NCBI RefSeq assembly: GCF_008801715.1
Contig: NZ_VZPG01000003.1
Location: 372,001-436,000 of the forward strand
Reading direction: 5' to 3'
Origin: Pseudochrobactrum saccharolyticum
GTDB lineage: Bacteria; Pseudomonadota; Alphaproteobacteria; Rhizobiales; Rhizobiaceae
DNA length: 64,000 nt
This document shows, piece after piece, positions 25,512-35,092 of the stretch (positions are counted from its first letter, which is position 1; every line of letters begins with the position of its first letter). Made by a program: the position numbers and the translations under genes. Below the pieces are notes generated by a model. That model saw only the letters and a list, made by a program, of their open reading frames with translations. It ran no database searches and was not told the DNA's origin.

Positions 25512-26690
25512 TTACTCCAATCCGATTGCAGACATCAGTGCGGTGATTTTCTGGCTGAGTGTTTTCACTTTTTCCGCCAAAGCGCGGCGGGCTGCGTCAT
25601 CAATTTCCGCATAGGAACGCTCAGGATTCCCTGCCGATAAGGTCGTTAGTTCCTGTCGCACATCCTGTAAGGCAGACAGCGCATTTTGTGTCTCACCCGC
25701 TGCCGGTTTTTCACTGAGCGGTTTCAGCAAAGTGAGAATTTTTTCCGCGCCGTCGAGTTTTGCCGTCAGGTCAGCCAGATCAAGATGCGAATAGGCATTA
25801 TCACCGGCAATAACGGCACCTTCAGCCTGCTGGTTCAGATAGGTTGCAAGACTGCGCAGCAGCATATCCGGTGTCAGTTTCGTGGTTTTCAGGCGCTCTT
25901 TCAGCTCTGTCAGATCAGTTGCCAACTTACTGGCAAAAGCCTCCAGTCCTGCGGTATTGTTCTGCGCCCACAGACCATATTCAATACGGTGGAAACCGGT
26001 AAATGCGTGGTCTTCCTCGCGTTTTTCCAGATAATTTGCGAGAGGATCAATCTTAGACGCCAGATCGGAGAAACGGCCGGAAAGCACATCTGTGCGTTCA
26101 TAGGCATCACGCGCCTGCGAGAAAGCTGCGCGTGCTGCCTGCACATCGCCTGCAGCAATTGCTGCTTGCAATGCCTGCGTATTTTTAAGCGCCGCATTGC
26201 TCTGCATAACCAGAAACACTTTATATTCCGAGAGCATACCGATGAAAGCGCGGGTATCCGGCTTGGCAACAGCAGTCTGCGCAGAATGTTCGGACGGCGT
26301 TACCGTCAATTTGCCGCGCGGATTGGAAAGCAGACCGCAGGTAATCTCATACTCACCGGGCAGCAACTGCGCACGCAGCACGGATTTCATGCCGGGGATA
26401 ATATTTTCACGCTCTTCTACGACCATCACACCGTCGAGAATTTCCCACTCAACAGGGCGGTCGGAACGGTTGTGAATTTCAAAACTGTGAAAGCCGGACG
26501 GCAAAGTCAGGTTCATCGGATCGCAGGCTTTGGCACCAACCTCAATCGGGATTAGCTTTTCATTACCTGTCGTGTTTTTCGTGATGGTTGCATAATAAAA
26601 CAACCCGCCTGCAGCCACTGCCAAAACAGCGGAACCGGCAACAGCCAGTTTCATAAGGCCTGATGAAGGTGCGGATGGATTCTTACTCAT
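25512..26690 (-). CDS. efeO: EfeO iron-binding periplasmic protein (cupredoxin + M75)
   Basis: About 392 residues. An N-terminal membrane anchor or uncleaved signal (MKLAVAGSAVLAVAAGGLFYYAT) is followed by a cupredoxin-like domain (residues 40-130) with MNLTLPSGFHSFEIHNRSDRPVEWEIL and EITCGL. An M75 domain follows with [14 protein letters not shown] (HxxE metal motif). This two-domain layout is that of EfeO, which binds ferrous iron and passes it to EfeU. The M75 part is clearly paralogous to the EfeM-like gene of the same operon. The start codon (MSKN at 26690) lies 10 bases after the efeU stop. Confidence 0.95.
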   Translation of the reverse strand: MSKNPSAPSSGLMKLAVAGSAVLAVAAGGLFYYATITKNTTGNEKLIPIEVGAKACDPMNLTLPSGFHSFEIHNRSDRPVEWEILDGVMVVEERENIIPGMKSVLRAQLLPGEYEITCGLLSNPRGKLTVTPSEHSAQTAVAKPDTRAFIGMLSEYKVFLVMQSNAALKNTQALQAAIAAGDVQAARAAFSQARDAYERTDVLSGRFSDLASKIDPLANYLEKREEDHAFTGFHRIEYGLWAQNNTAGLEAFASKLATDLTELKERLKTTKLTPDMLLRSLATYLNQQAEGAVIAGDNAYSHLDLADLTAKLDGAEKILTLLKPLSEKPAAGETQNALSALQDVRQELTTLSAGNPERSYAEIDDAARRALAEKVKTLSQKITALMSAIGLE

Positions 26691-26699
26691 CATAGCCTC

Positions 26700-27521
26700 T
26701 TACGCAGCAGCGGTTTTTTGTGCAGGTACCGGCCGCAGATAAATGGCCAGTGCCGCAAACAGGAAGATAAAATAGGCAATCACTTCGCCAATCGCCGGTG
26801 TATCGTGATAGCCGAGCAAGCCGGACAGCAATGTGCCGAGCGGTGTAGACAGCGGCAGCACATGGCTCAAATCCCATGCAGGTGTCTGCAAATAATTCCA
26901 GATGCCAGCCTCATGCAGGCTGCGAAGTGAGCCGGACAATAAACCGGCAGCAACAAAAATAATCAGAATACCTGTCCAGCGGAAAAACAGCCGCAAATTC
27001 AGGCGCAACCCGCCCTGATAAATCAACATGCCGAGCACGACAGAAACAGCTACCCCCAGAAAAGCACCAAGTGGCGCCGCATAGCCTTCGCTCTGCTGAA
27101 AAATCGCCAGCAGGAAGAACACGGATTCCAGCCCCTCACGTGCCACAGCAAAAAACACCATGCCAATCAGTGCCCAAGTAGCTGATTTCGCGGCAAGTGC
27201 ATGTTCAACGGAATGCTGCAATTCATCTTTGAGGGAGCGTGCGGCTTTCTTCATCCACAACACCATCGACATCAGCACGATCACCGCGACAAAGCCGACA
27301 ATGGCCTCGAACAATTCCTGCATTTTTTGCGGAAATTCAGCGCTGATGATCTGCAAGGCAGCGCCCGCCAAAAAAGACAGCGCAATGGCCAGAAATATGC
27401 CGATCCAGACGGCAGGCATATAGGATGAGCGTCCGGTCTTGTTCAGATAAGACGCAATAATACTGGTGAGAAGAGCAGCTTCCAGCCCCTCACGCAACAT
27501 AATCAGAAACGGTGCCAACAT
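26700..27521 (-). CDS. efeU: EfeU/FTR1-family iron permease
   Basis: 273 residues with seven predicted membrane segments and the two REGLE motifs of the FTR1 family: MLREGLEAALLTSII in the first helix and VAREGLESVFFLLAIF in the fourth. These Glu residues form the iron translocation path. It heads an efeU-efeO-efeB-efeM operon. The ATG has GAGAGCAAG upstream. I find no convincing Fur or Irr box in the 380 bases before it. Such control is usual for the system but is not shown by the sequence. Confidence 0.95.
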   Translation of the reverse strand: MLAPFLIMLREGLEAALLTSIIASYLNKTGRSSYMPAVWIGIFLAIALSFLAGAALQIISAEFPQKMQELFEAIVGFVAVIVLMSMVLWMKKAARSLKDELQHSVEHALAAKSATWALIGMVFFAVAREGLESVFFLLAIFQQSEGYAAPLGAFLGVAVSVVLGMLIYQGGLRLNLRLFFRWTGILIIFVAAGLLSGSLRSLHEAGIWNYLQTPAWDLSHVLPLSTPLGTLLSGLLGYHDTPAIGEVIAYFIFLFAALAIYLRPVPAQKTAAA

Positions 27522-27852
27522 CGGCTTGCTCTCAGTGTCGTTTAAACAAATGCAAGCCGGAAAAGCCTGCGCAACAATGAAAATGCCCGGCCGGAACGAT
27601 CACTAATTCAGTAAAAGCAGAGGTCTAAGCAAAGACAGTTAAACATGTGAATTAAAGTCACCTTTTACACGAAACCGTTATTTCCGACAACGCAAAAACA
27701 TGGGAGCGGGCAGATTTTTCTAAAAACCCGAAGACCGGCAGAAAATCTCTATCCCTTTTTAAAAACTCATAAAAATACAATCATCATACTGATGCCGCCT
27801 GTTTACCTGCAAAAGAGTAGCCGTTTTTACCGACACCATGGCCTTAAAAACT
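27522..27852. other. Intergenic region upstream of efeU
   Basis: About 330 bases with no credible ORF. It must contain the efe promoter. AT-rich from 27640 to 27800. No clear Fur, Irr or RirA site and no strong hairpin were found. Confidence 0.4.
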
Positions 27853-27884
27853 AAAAAGCCTGCACCGGTGATTCCGGTGCAGGC
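27853..27884 (-). terminator. Terminator of the zinc-ribbon protein gene
   Basis: A perfect 11-bp stem GCCTGCACCGG/CCGGTGCAGGC with loop TGATT. On the minus strand it is followed by TTTTTAGTTTTT. It begins about 25 bases after the stop codon at 27909. Confidence 0.9.
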
Positions 27885-27908
27885 TCCTGCTTGTAATAGC
27901 TTGCCAGA

Positions 27909-28208
27909 TCAGAAGTCGAACAACTCGCCCAGCAGCGATTTCTTTTTACGATATGGCTTGCCATGGCCGTAATCATCATGATCACGACGGTCACGGTCAT
28001 AATCGCGATCACGGTCATGACCGCGGCTGTCGGAGCGGTGATCATCCTTGCTCGCTGTGCGCACAGGTTCTGCAGGAACTGAGCGCTCAATAATCTTGTC
28101 CAGCTCACCACGATCCAGCCATACACCACGGCATTTCGGGCAATAGTCGATTTCAATTCCCTGCCGGTCAGACATGACAAGCTCGGTATTATCGATAGGG
28201 CAAAGCAT
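27909..28208 (-). CDS. Small TFIIB-type zinc-ribbon protein with Asp/Arg-rich tail
   Basis: 99 residues. The N-terminus MLCPIDNTELVMSDRQGIEIDYCPKCRGVWLDRGELDKIIER has the CP...CP.C.G.WLD.GEL pattern of the zf-TFIIB family (cysteines 3, 23 and 26). Residues 58-85 are a low-complexity stretch of Asp, Arg, His and Tyr (DRDRDYDRDRRDHDDYGHG). The end KKKSLLGELFDF is shared by many relatives. No function is established for the family. The gene is monocistronic with its own terminator. Confidence 0.88.
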   Translation of the reverse strand: MLCPIDNTELVMSDRQGIEIDYCPKCRGVWLDRGELDKIIERSVPAEPVRTASKDDHRSDSRGHDRDRDYDRDRRDHDDYGHGKPYRKKKSLLGELFDF

Positions 28209-28328
28209 TATTAAGGGCCTCCTGATTGGTCAGGATTTGCACTTGGGTTGCGAATTGTGGTTTTTCAAGTGCGAGACCACAGTTTTATCTCTGCCCGCCC
28301 ATATTTCATCTCATCAGACAAATTCCGC

Positions 28329-29240
28329 TTAATCCATTGACGGAACGATACTTTTGATAATCGTGCGGTCAAGTTCTTCATACTGGTTCAGCCCGATTGC
28401 ATCATAAAGCTCCGCACGGGTCTGCATTTCATCAACCATGGCTTTGGTGGCGCCATCACGCTTGATCGTGGCATAGAGTTTTTCCTGCGCTTTATTGGCG
28501 ACACGCAGAGAGGACACCGGCCAGATCACCATTTTATAACCCATCTCCTCAAATTCCTGCGCGGTGAAGAAAGGTGTACGGCCAAACTCGGTCATATTGG
28601 CCAGCAGTGGCACGCCGGGCATACGTCTGGCAAATTCACGGAACATTTCAGCCGTGTTCAGCGCTTCCGGGAAAATCGCATCGGCACCAGCTTCCATATA
28701 AAGCTTGGCACGTGCCACAGCACCGTCCATGCCTTCACTGGCAGCGGCATCGGTACGGGCAATCAGATATAAATGACGGCGTGCTTTGGCAGCAGCAGCC
28801 ACTTTTGCGGCCATATCCTCAGCACCGGCCAGTTTTTTATCATTCAGATGGCCGCATTTTTTCGGCAGCAACTGATCTTCAATATGCACAGCGGCAGCGC
28901 CTGCATCTTCAAATGTGCGCACCATATGCATCACATTGAGCGCCTCGCCATAACCCGTATCACCATCGACCACGAGCGGCAAACCACTGGAGCGGGCAAT
29001 CTGACGAATGAAAAAAGCCACTTCATCAACCGTAATAATACCAAGATCCGGCAAACCCATTGAAGCCGTCATAGCTGCGCCGGAGAGGTAAAGCCCCTCA
29101 AAACCGGCATTGCGCGCCTGAATGGCCGCCATACCATTATGCGCACCCGGCAATTGCACAATGCCGGGTCTGTTCATCAAGTCACGAAACCGCTCACCGG
29201 CGGCTTTGGTTGGCAGATCAGATGCAGATAAATAAGGCAT
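28329..29240 (-). CDS. prpB: Methylisocitrate lyase
   Basis: About 303 residues from the ATG at 29240. A GTG three codons earlier (29249) is the other candidate. Isocitrate-lyase superfamily marks are PGAHNGMAAIQARNAGFEGLYLSGAAMTAS, the Mg-binding LPLVVDGDTGYGEALNVM, EDQLLPKKCGHL with the catalytic Cys, and IARTDAAASEGMDGAVARAKLYMEAGAD. The enzyme splits 2-methylisocitrate to pyruvate and succinate, the last step of the 2-methylcitrate cycle of propionyl-CoA breakdown. It is the third gene after prpD and prpC. Confidence 0.95.
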   Translation of the reverse strand: MPYLSASDLPTKAAGERFRDLMNRPGIVQLPGAHNGMAAIQARNAGFEGLYLSGAAMTASMGLPDLGIITVDEVAFFIRQIARSSGLPLVVDGDTGYGEALNVMHMVRTFEDAGAAAVHIEDQLLPKKCGHLNDKKLAGAEDMAAKVAAAAKARRHLYLIARTDAAASEGMDGAVARAKLYMEAGADAIFPEALNTAEMFREFARRMPGVPLLANMTEFGRTPFFTAQEFEEMGYKMVIWPVSSLRVANKAQEKLYATIKRDGATKAMVDEMQTRAELYDAIGLNQYEELDRTIIKSIVPSMD

Positions 29241-29263
29241 AATACTCACTCAGGCTGTCTCAG

Positions 29264-30454
29264 TTAAATAGTCTTAGGAGTGGATGCGGATCGTTCATCA
29301 ATCGGCACAAAAGTCAGATTGTCAGGGCCGATATAATTCGCGGACGGACGGATGATTTTATTGTCGATACGCTGTTCGATAATATGCGCCGCCCAGCCGG
29401 AGGTGCGGGCAATCACAAAAAGCGGCGTAAACATTGCGGTCGGCACACCGAGAATATGGTAAGAAACCGCGCTGAACCAATCGAGGTTCGGGAACATTTT
29501 CTTGTTGTCCATCATCACTGTTTCAATACGCTCGGCAATGTCGAACATTTTGGTTGTGCCGGCTTCTTCCGACAGTTCCAGCGCGACTTTTTTAATGATC
29601 TCATTACGCGGATCGGCAATCGTATAGACCGGATGACCGAAACCGATCACCACCTGTTTCTGCTCCAGCTGGCGCAGAATATCGGCCCCCGCTTCATCAG
29701 GATCGGCATAACGCTGCTGAATTTCCAGCGCTACTTCATTGGCACCGCCATGTTTAGGCCCGCGCAGCGCACCAATGGCTCCGGCAATGCAGGAATAGAC
29801 ATCAGAGCCAGTTCCCGCGATGGTACGCGCCGTGAAAGTGGACGCGTTAAACTCATGCTCAGCATAGAGGATCAACGAGATATTCATCGCCCGCACGGCT
29901 GCCGGTGTTGGTTCTTTGCCGTGGAGAACACGCAGGAAATGCCCGCCGATTGTGTCATCATCAGTTTCCAGTTCCACCCTGCGGCCATGATGGGCAAAGT
30001 GATACCAGTAGAGCAGCATGGAACCGAGGGAAGCCATCAGCCGGTCAGCAATATCTTTGGCACCCGCTTGCGGATGGCCGCTGACTTCCGGCAGCACACA
30101 GCCGAGGACGGAAACGCCGGTACGCATCACATCCATCGGGTGGCTGGCGGCTGGCAGCAATTCGAGCGCGGCCTTCACATTGGTCGGCAAACCGCGCATC
30201 GCTTTGAGCTTTTGCTGATAGGCAATCAATTCGCGTTTGGTCGGCAGCGTGCCATGCACCAGAAGATGCGCGACTTCTTCAAAATCGCATTGCAAGGCGA
30301 GATCATGAATATCGAAGCCGCGATAATGCAGATCATTACCGCTGCGCCCCACGGTACAAAGGGCAGTATTACCGGCAACCACGCCGGACAAAGCCACGGA
30401 TTTCTTTTTTGGCGGTGTCACCGGTGCATTTGTTTCACTTTCTGCAATGCTCAT
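29264..30454 (-). CDS. prpC: 2-methylcitrate synthase
   Basis: About 396 residues. The GGGAGAGA site favours the second of two adjacent ATGs. Citrate-synthase marks are [27 protein letters not shown], the active-site His in [47 protein letters not shown] and the C-terminal catalytic Asp region. The placement between prpD and prpB identifies it as the propionyl-CoA-using enzyme and not the TCA citrate synthase. It starts the cycle by joining propionyl-CoA and oxaloacetate. Confidence 0.95.
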   Translation of the reverse strand: MSIAESETNAPVTPPKKKSVALSGVVAGNTALCTVGRSGNDLHYRGFDIHDLALQCDFEEVAHLLVHGTLPTKRELIAYQQKLKAMRGLPTNVKAALELLPAASHPMDVMRTGVSVLGCVLPEVSGHPQAGAKDIADRLMASLGSMLLYWYHFAHHGRRVELETDDDTIGGHFLRVLHGKEPTPAAVRAMNISLILYAEHEFNASTFTARTIAGTGSDVYSCIAGAIGALRGPKHGGANEVALEIQQRYADPDEAGADILRQLEQKQVVIGFGHPVYTIADPRNEIIKKVALELSEEAGTTKMFDIAERIETVMMDNKKMFPNLDWFSAVSYHILGVPTAMFTPLFVIARTSGWAAHIIEQRIDNKIIRPSANYIGPDNLTFVPIDERSASTPKTI

Positions 30455-30547
30455 CATTCTCTCCCTTGGTTACAAAGCACTATCTCCGATCCCTCCCGGA
30501 TCATCGCGGAGACTATGCCTGCAACTCAGATTGTGCGTTGCGGATAA

Positions 30548-30572
30548 CGGGTGCCATCAAATGCGGCACCCG
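30548..30572 (-). repeat. Intercistronic hairpin between prpD and prpC
   Basis: Inverted repeat CGGGTGCC/GGCACCCG with a 9-base loop in the 129-base gap between prpD and prpC. No U-run follows on the minus strand, so it is more likely an mRNA stability or processing element than a terminator. Confidence 0.5.
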
Positions 30573-30583
30573 CAGAGACCCAC

Positions 30584-32098
30584 TCAACTCTGCCAGTCGA
30601 AAATACCATGCGCTTTGCCCGGTTCGCATTTGCCCGGCAGCGCTGTGATATTGAGACCGGCCAGTTCATCAGCTGTGAGATCAGTCAGGCGTTCAACGGT
30701 TTTGATAAAACGATCTTGCTCTTGCTCGCTGATAATACCCTCAGCCAGTGTGCGGAATTTTCGGACATAATCCGGCCGTTTGAACGGGCGGGCACCCAAC
30801 GGATGCGCATCGGCCAGCGCCAGTTCATCTTCGATCACCGAACCATCCTGCATGGTAATCACCACACGGGCACCAAAGGCTTTTTCATTCGGATCATGAC
30901 TGTGATAGCGCTTTGTCCATGCCGGATCTTCCACCGTGCTAACCTTGTGCCACAGCGCAACTGTCTCCGGACGTTTGGCACGCTCCGGTGCATAGGAATG
31001 TTCATGGTGCCATGTGCCGTCTTCCAGTGCGACTGCAAAAATATACATGATCGAATGGTCAAGCGTTTCACGGCTGGCATTCGGATCCATTTTCTGCGGA
31101 TCATTGGCACCGGTACCAATCACATAATGAGTATGATGGCTGGTATGCAGCACAATGCTGGCAATCTTAGAGAAATCCCTAACACTTGAACGCATACGCC
31201 GTGCCAAATCGATCAGCGCCTGACTCTGATACTCAGCCGAATGTTCTTTCGTATAAGTATCCATGATCGCACGTTTGCGCTCACCGATTTCCGGCACCGG
31301 CACAAAATATTCAGCCTTCGGGCCGCCAAGCAGCCATGCGATGAAACCGTCTTCACCTTCCCATGCAGGAGACGGCGCACCCTCACCGCGCATGATACGG
31401 TCAACGGCTTCCACTGCCATTTTACCGGCGAAAGCAGGCGCATAGGCTTTCCAGCTGGAAATCTCGCCTTTACGCGACTGACGTGTGGTGGTTGTGGTGT
31501 GCAGACCCTGCTGAATAGCCTGATAAATCTGCTCAGTGCTCAGGCCAAGCATGGTGCCGATTCCGGCCGCAGCCGAAGGTCCCAAATGGGCAATATGGTC
31601 GATCTTAAATTCGTGCAGACAGATGCCTTTCACGAGATTGACCTGAATTTCATAACCGGTAGCAATACCGCGTGCCAGCGCAGAACCGTTGAGCCCACAA
31701 TGCTGCGCAACCGCCAGCATCGACGGAATATTATCCGCCGGATGGGAATAATCGGCTGCGAGAAATGTATCGTGAAAGTCCAGTTCGCGTACCGCAACAC
31801 CATTCGCCCATGCTGCCCATTCCGGTGACACGCGCTGATCCGCAGGCAACCCGAACACTGTGGCACCGCGCTTATAAGGATGAGCAAGTGCCTGCATTCT
31901 TGCGCTGACAACCGGACGGCGCATCAGTGATGCCGCCGCCACAGACGCATTGTCGATGATACGGTTGCCGATCATTTCAACAACATCATCGTCCAGCGGC
32001 ACATCATCGGCGGCCATGGCGGCAAATTTCCATGCCAGCTGATCTTCACGCGCCAGATGTTCTGCAGATTTATAGGTACGCACTTTATGGAGTTTCAC
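30584..32098 (-). CDS. prpD: 2-methylcitrate dehydratase (MmgE/PrpD family)
   Basis: 504 residues from the GTG at 32098 (GAGAGGG nine bases upstream), giving [29 protein letters not shown] at 32125 would extend it by nine residues and hide the ribosome site. MmgE/PrpD blocks are [86 protein letters not shown] and [20 protein letters not shown]. It dehydrates 2-methylcitrate. First gene of prpDCB, divergent from the regulator. Confidence 0.95.
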   Translation of the reverse strand: MKLHKVRTYKSAEHLAREDQLAWKFAAMAADDVPLDDDVVEMIGNRIIDNASVAAASLMRRPVVSARMQALAHPYKRGATVFGLPADQRVSPEWAAWANGVAVRELDFHDTFLAADYSHPADNIPSMLAVAQHCGLNGSALARGIATGYEIQVNLVKGICLHEFKIDHIAHLGPSAAAGIGTMLGLSTEQIYQAIQQGLHTTTTTRQSRKGEISSWKAYAPAFAGKMAVEAVDRIMRGEGAPSPAWEGEDGFIAWLLGGPKAEYFVPVPEIGERKRAIMDTYTKEHSAEYQSQALIDLARRMRSSVRDFSKIASIVLHTSHHTHYVIGTGANDPQKMDPNASRETLDHSIMYIFAVALEDGTWHHEHSYAPERAKRPETVALWHKVSTVEDPAWTKRYHSHDPNEKAFGARVVITMQDGSVIEDELALADAHPLGARPFKRPDYVRKFRTLAEGIISEQEQDRFIKTVERLTDLTADELAGLNITALPGKCEPGKAHGIFDWQS

Positions 32099-32168
32099 AG
32101 AAAAATCCCTCTCTGTCTTAGCCAAAGACTATGACAACCCGTTTCTGCCGTCCTCCGACAGCAGTGAA

Positions 32169-32185
32169 TTGTGTAACTTGCGAAG
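32169..32185. promoter_or_regulatory. prp operator candidate, site 1
   Basis: TTGTGTAACTTGCGAAG, a 17-bp match (one difference) to site 2 at 32276-32292. It lies 71 bases upstream of the prpD start on the minus strand. ScfR/RamB-type regulators are reported to bind AA.TTTGCAAA-like sequences, and AACTTGCGAA is of that kind. Confidence 0.6.
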
Positions 32186-32275
32186 CCGAATGCACTCTGT
32201 AAACCAACTATACAGCGGCAAATCTTTGCGCCTATGGTTGAAAAAGCGAAGTGACGGCGGTGATTTTTTGTGAAA

Positions 32276-32311
32276 TTGTGAAACTTGCGAAGTCGTCACA
32301 GTTTCGCAAAC
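32276..32311. promoter_or_regulatory. prp operator candidate, site 2 with inverted partner
   Basis: TTGTGAAACTTGCGAAG at 32276-32292, followed at 32301-32311 by GTTTCGCAAAC, an inverted version of the same core. It lies 64-99 bases upstream of the regulator gene and about 180 upstream of prpD, suitable for autoregulation plus activation of the prp operon. Confidence 0.6.
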
Positions 32312-32374
32312 CGCATGCAAATAAAAGGAATGACGAGAACAGCGTTGATCTGAAAGGTCGGGAGGGCCTGAAGA

Positions 32375-33796
32375 ATGCGTAAGACTTTTGTTGGCATAAA
32401 ATTGAGAAAACTACGGGAAGAGCGTCAGCTCACCCAGATGTCTCTGGCGAAAAGCCTAGGGATTTCTTTGAGTTATCTCAACCAGATCGAGAATAATCAG
32501 CGCCCGCTGACCGTACAGGTTTTGTTACGGCTCAATGAGGTCTTCGGCATAGATGTTCAGCTTTTTTCTGAAGCCGATGAGGCGCGGCTGTTCAGCGATC
32601 TGCGCGAAGTTTTTGCCGATCCGCGCCTGAATGAGCAACTCGGCAAAACTGAAATCCGCGAACTTGCCGCCAATATGCCCGCTGTCGGACGGCTGATTGT
32701 GGAAATGCATAAACAGCTTGGCGAGGCGCAGGAGCAATCTGCATATCTTGCAAACCAGCTTGGCAATGACCGCTCCGCCGATCTGCCGGTGATGCTCTCC
32801 ACACCCTATGAGGAAGTGCGCGAATATTTCTATGCACACCGCAATTATATTCCGGAACTCGACCATGAAGGTGAGGCGCTGAGCCACAAACTCGGTCTTC
32901 CTGTCGGCAAAATGAAACATGCGCTGGCAGAGCGGCTGATGCAAATGCACGGCGTGCGGCTGGTTGAACAATCAGGGCCCGACAGTTCAGACAAGGTTCG
33001 TCATTACGACAGCAGCACCCGCCTGCTCTCTCTCTCCCCGCGTCTTGATGAAGGCCAGCAGGCCTTTCAGCTGGCAACGCAAATCGCCTTTATGGAACAG
33101 AAACATCTGCTGGATCAGTTATTGGAAAAGACGGCATTTTCCAGCCCTGAAGCACGGGTGCTGGCGCGGATCGGACTTGCCAATTATTTCGCCGGTGCCG
33201 TGCTGATGCCCTATATGCATTTTCTGCAAAGTGCAGAACAATTACGCTATGATATTGAATTACTTGGGCAAAAATATGCCGTGAGTTTCGAAACCATTTG
33301 CCACCGGCTCAGCACTTTGCAACGGCCGGAGGCACGCGGCGTGCCGTTTTTCTTCATCCGCGTGGATCGTGCGGGCAATATTTCCAAGCGCCAGTCGGCG
33401 ACCGATTTTCACTTTTCACGCTTTGGCGGCACATGCCCGCTGTGGAATATTTATGCGGCTTTTTCTTCACCGGATCGTATCCTGACCCAGCAGGCCGAAA
33501 TGCCGGACGGCCGCACTTATTTCTGGATTGCCAAAATGATCCGCCACCGGCAAGGCGGTTATAAAGCGCCTTCAAAAAGCTTTGCCATTGCACTGGGTTG
33601 TGATCTGCATCATGCCGACCGGCTGGTCTATTCCAAAGGTATGATCCTTGATGATCCGGCGGCACGCACACCGATCGGCGCAGGATGTAAAATCTGCGAA
33701 CGGCAAAAATGCCCGCAACGTGCGTTCCCGCCGCTCTATTCCACAATACAGGTTGATGAGGCGCAGACGAATTTTGCTCCTTATATGACCGCCTGA
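32375..33796 (+). CDS. XRE-family short-chain fatty-acid regulator (ScfR/RamB/PrpR-like)
   Basis: 473 residues. Residues 7-62 are a Cro/XRE helix-turn-helix (LRKLREERQLTQMSLAKSLGISLSYLNQIENNQRPLTVQVL). The rest is the ImmA/IrrE-like and DUF2083 architecture of short-chain acyl-CoA-responsive regulators, with four conserved Cys-containing residues near the end (GCKICERQKCPQRAFPPL). In actinobacteria such proteins control prp and glyoxylate genes. Divergent from prpDCB with shared repeats, it is very probably the local activator or repressor of propionate catabolism. The ATG follows a GGTCGGGAGG site at normal distance. Confidence 0.92.
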   Translation: MRKTFVGIKLRKLREERQLTQMSLAKSLGISLSYLNQIENNQRPLTVQVLLRLNEVFGIDVQLFSEADEARLFSDLREVFADPRLNEQLGKTEIRELAANMPAVGRLIVEMHKQLGEAQEQSAYLANQLGNDRSADLPVMLSTPYEEVREYFYAHRNYIPELDHEGEALSHKLGLPVGKMKHALAERLMQMHGVRLVEQSGPDSSDKVRHYDSSTRLLSLSPRLDEGQQAFQLATQIAFMEQKHLLDQLLEKTAFSSPEARVLARIGLANYFAGAVLMPYMHFLQSAEQLRYDIELLGQKYAVSFETICHRLSTLQRPEARGVPFFFIRVDRAGNISKRQSATDFHFSRFGGTCPLWNIYAAFSSPDRILTQQAEMPDGRTYFWIAKMIRHRQGGYKAPSKSFAIALGCDLHHADRLVYSKGMILDDPAARTPIGAGCKICERQKCPQRAFPPLYSTIQVDEAQTNFAPYMTA

Positions 33797-33846
33797 GAAG
33801 TGATTGCCTCCCGTCAGGGCACTGAATTCAAAGGAGTTTTTTCTTA

Positions 33847-33862
33847 TTATACTAAAGTATAA
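33847..33862. promoter_or_regulatory. Palindrome upstream of TAXI protein 2
   Basis: The perfect inverted repeat TTATACT-AA-AGTATAA lies 89-104 bases before the TAXI 2 start codon. It could be an operator or part of a promoter. A LysR regulator gene is linked at 37168, but LysR sites are usually T-N11-A, which this does not clearly match. Confidence 0.45.
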
Positions 33863-33950
33863 TGTGGTTTCTATCTATATCAGAAAGGTTGACAAGTCGC
33901 GCCGGTCTTTTCATGTTCACTGCAGAGGATATTCCAGAGGGAGAGAGAAT

Positions 33951-34940
33951 ATGAAATTTGGCAAAAATTTTCGCCGCTTTATGGCCGCAGCTGTTTTGGG
34001 AACGGCAGCACTCGGCGTAACCATTGCAACTGCACAATCACCTTCGTTTTTCCGTATCGGCACCGGCGGTACCGCAGGCACTTATTATCCGATCGGCGGA
34101 TTGATCGCCAATGCGATCTCCGGCAATGGCGATCAGGGCGTTCCGGGTCTGGTGGCAACCGCAGTCTCTTCCAACGGTTCTGTCGCCAATATTAATGCAG
34201 TACAAAGCGGTGGTCTTGAAGCCGGTTTTACCCAGTCTGACGTCGCCTATTGGGCCTATACCGGCACCGGCCTTTATGAAGGCAAAGGCAAGGTGGAAGA
34301 TCTGCGTCTGATCGCAACACTCTATCCAGAAACCGTGCATCTGGTTGCCCGTAAAGATGCAGGCATCAAATCTGTTGCTGATCTCAAAGGCAAACGCGTC
34401 TCACTTGATGAGCCGGGTTCCGGTACCATTGTCGATGCCCGTATTGTACTTGGTGCCTATGGCATGACTGAAAAAGACGTGAAGGCCGAGTATCTGAAAC
34501 CGGGTCCTGCCGGTGACCGCCTGAAAGACGGCGCGCTGGATGCCTATTTCTTCGTTGGCGGCTACCCGACCGGTGCGATTTCCGAACTCGCCAGCACCAA
34601 TGGTATTTCTCTGGTTCCGATTGAAGGACCGGAAATGGAGAAAATCCTCAAAGAATACAGCTTCTTCGCCAAGGATACTGTACCGGCCGATACTTATAAA
34701 GATGTCGGTGCAACCGATACAATTTCCGTTGCCGCCCAGATGGTGACAAGCGCGAAACAGTCCGATGAACTGGTCTATAACATCACCAAGACCATGTGGA
34801 ATGATGCAACCCGCAAGGCGCTTGATGCCGGCCATGCGAAGGGTAAAATGATTACCCTGCAGAATGCAGTGACCAGCCTTGGTATTCCGCTGCATCCGGG
34901 TGCTGAACGCTTCTACAAAGAAGCCGGCCTGCTGAAATAA
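33951..34940 (+). CDS. TAXI-family TRAP transporter solute-binding protein 2
   Basis: 329 residues from the ATG at 33951 (GAGGGAGAG site). The frame opens earlier, at 33804, in non-coding sequence. A signal peptide (FRRFMAAAVLGTAALGVTIATAQ) is followed by FFRIGTGGTAGTYYPIGGLIANAISG, the TAXI opening, then GGLEAGFTQSDVAYWAYTGTGLYEG, LKGKRVSLDEPGSGTIVDARIVLGAYG and PLHPGAERFYKEAGLLK. It is a paralogue of the 19735 gene at perhaps 30-35 percent identity by eye. The substrate is unknown. The prp neighbourhood hints at an organic acid. Confidence 0.93.
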   Translation: MKFGKNFRRFMAAAVLGTAALGVTIATAQSPSFFRIGTGGTAGTYYPIGGLIANAISGNGDQGVPGLVATAVSSNGSVANINAVQSGGLEAGFTQSDVAYWAYTGTGLYEGKGKVEDLRLIATLYPETVHLVARKDAGIKSVADLKGKRVSLDEPGSGTIVDARIVLGAYGMTEKDVKAEYLKPGPAGDRLKDGALDAYFFVGGYPTGAISELASTNGISLVPIEGPEMEKILKEYSFFAKDTVPADTYKDVGATDTISVAAQMVTSAKQSDELVYNITKTMWNDATRKALDAGHAKGKMITLQNAVTSLGIPLHPGAERFYKEAGLLK

Positions 34941-34950
34941 AAAATCGTTT

Positions 34951-34991
34951 ATCCTGCACCAGACTCTCATAAAGTCCGGTGCAGGATTTTC
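34951..34991 (+). terminator. Intercistronic terminator/attenuator in TAXI-TRAP 2
   Basis: Stem ATCCTGCACC/GGTGCAGGAT with an inner GACT/AGTC extension, followed by TTTCTC. It sits between binding-protein and permease genes exactly as in system 1, with unrelated sequence, and would again favour excess binding protein. Confidence 0.75.
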
Positions 34992-35092
34992 TCACAGGTT
35001 TACAATACGCATTTTGACGGGCGAGTGCGTCCGGCTGCTACAGTCAGCCGTGAACGCCAGCGCCTTTAGCCATATTTTCAGGAAATTTCCCC

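Noticed and set aside
27522-27850. Fur or Irr box upstream of efeU
   Set aside because: I searched by eye for Irr-type (TTTAGAA...TTCTAAA-like) and Fur-type palindromes and found none convincing.
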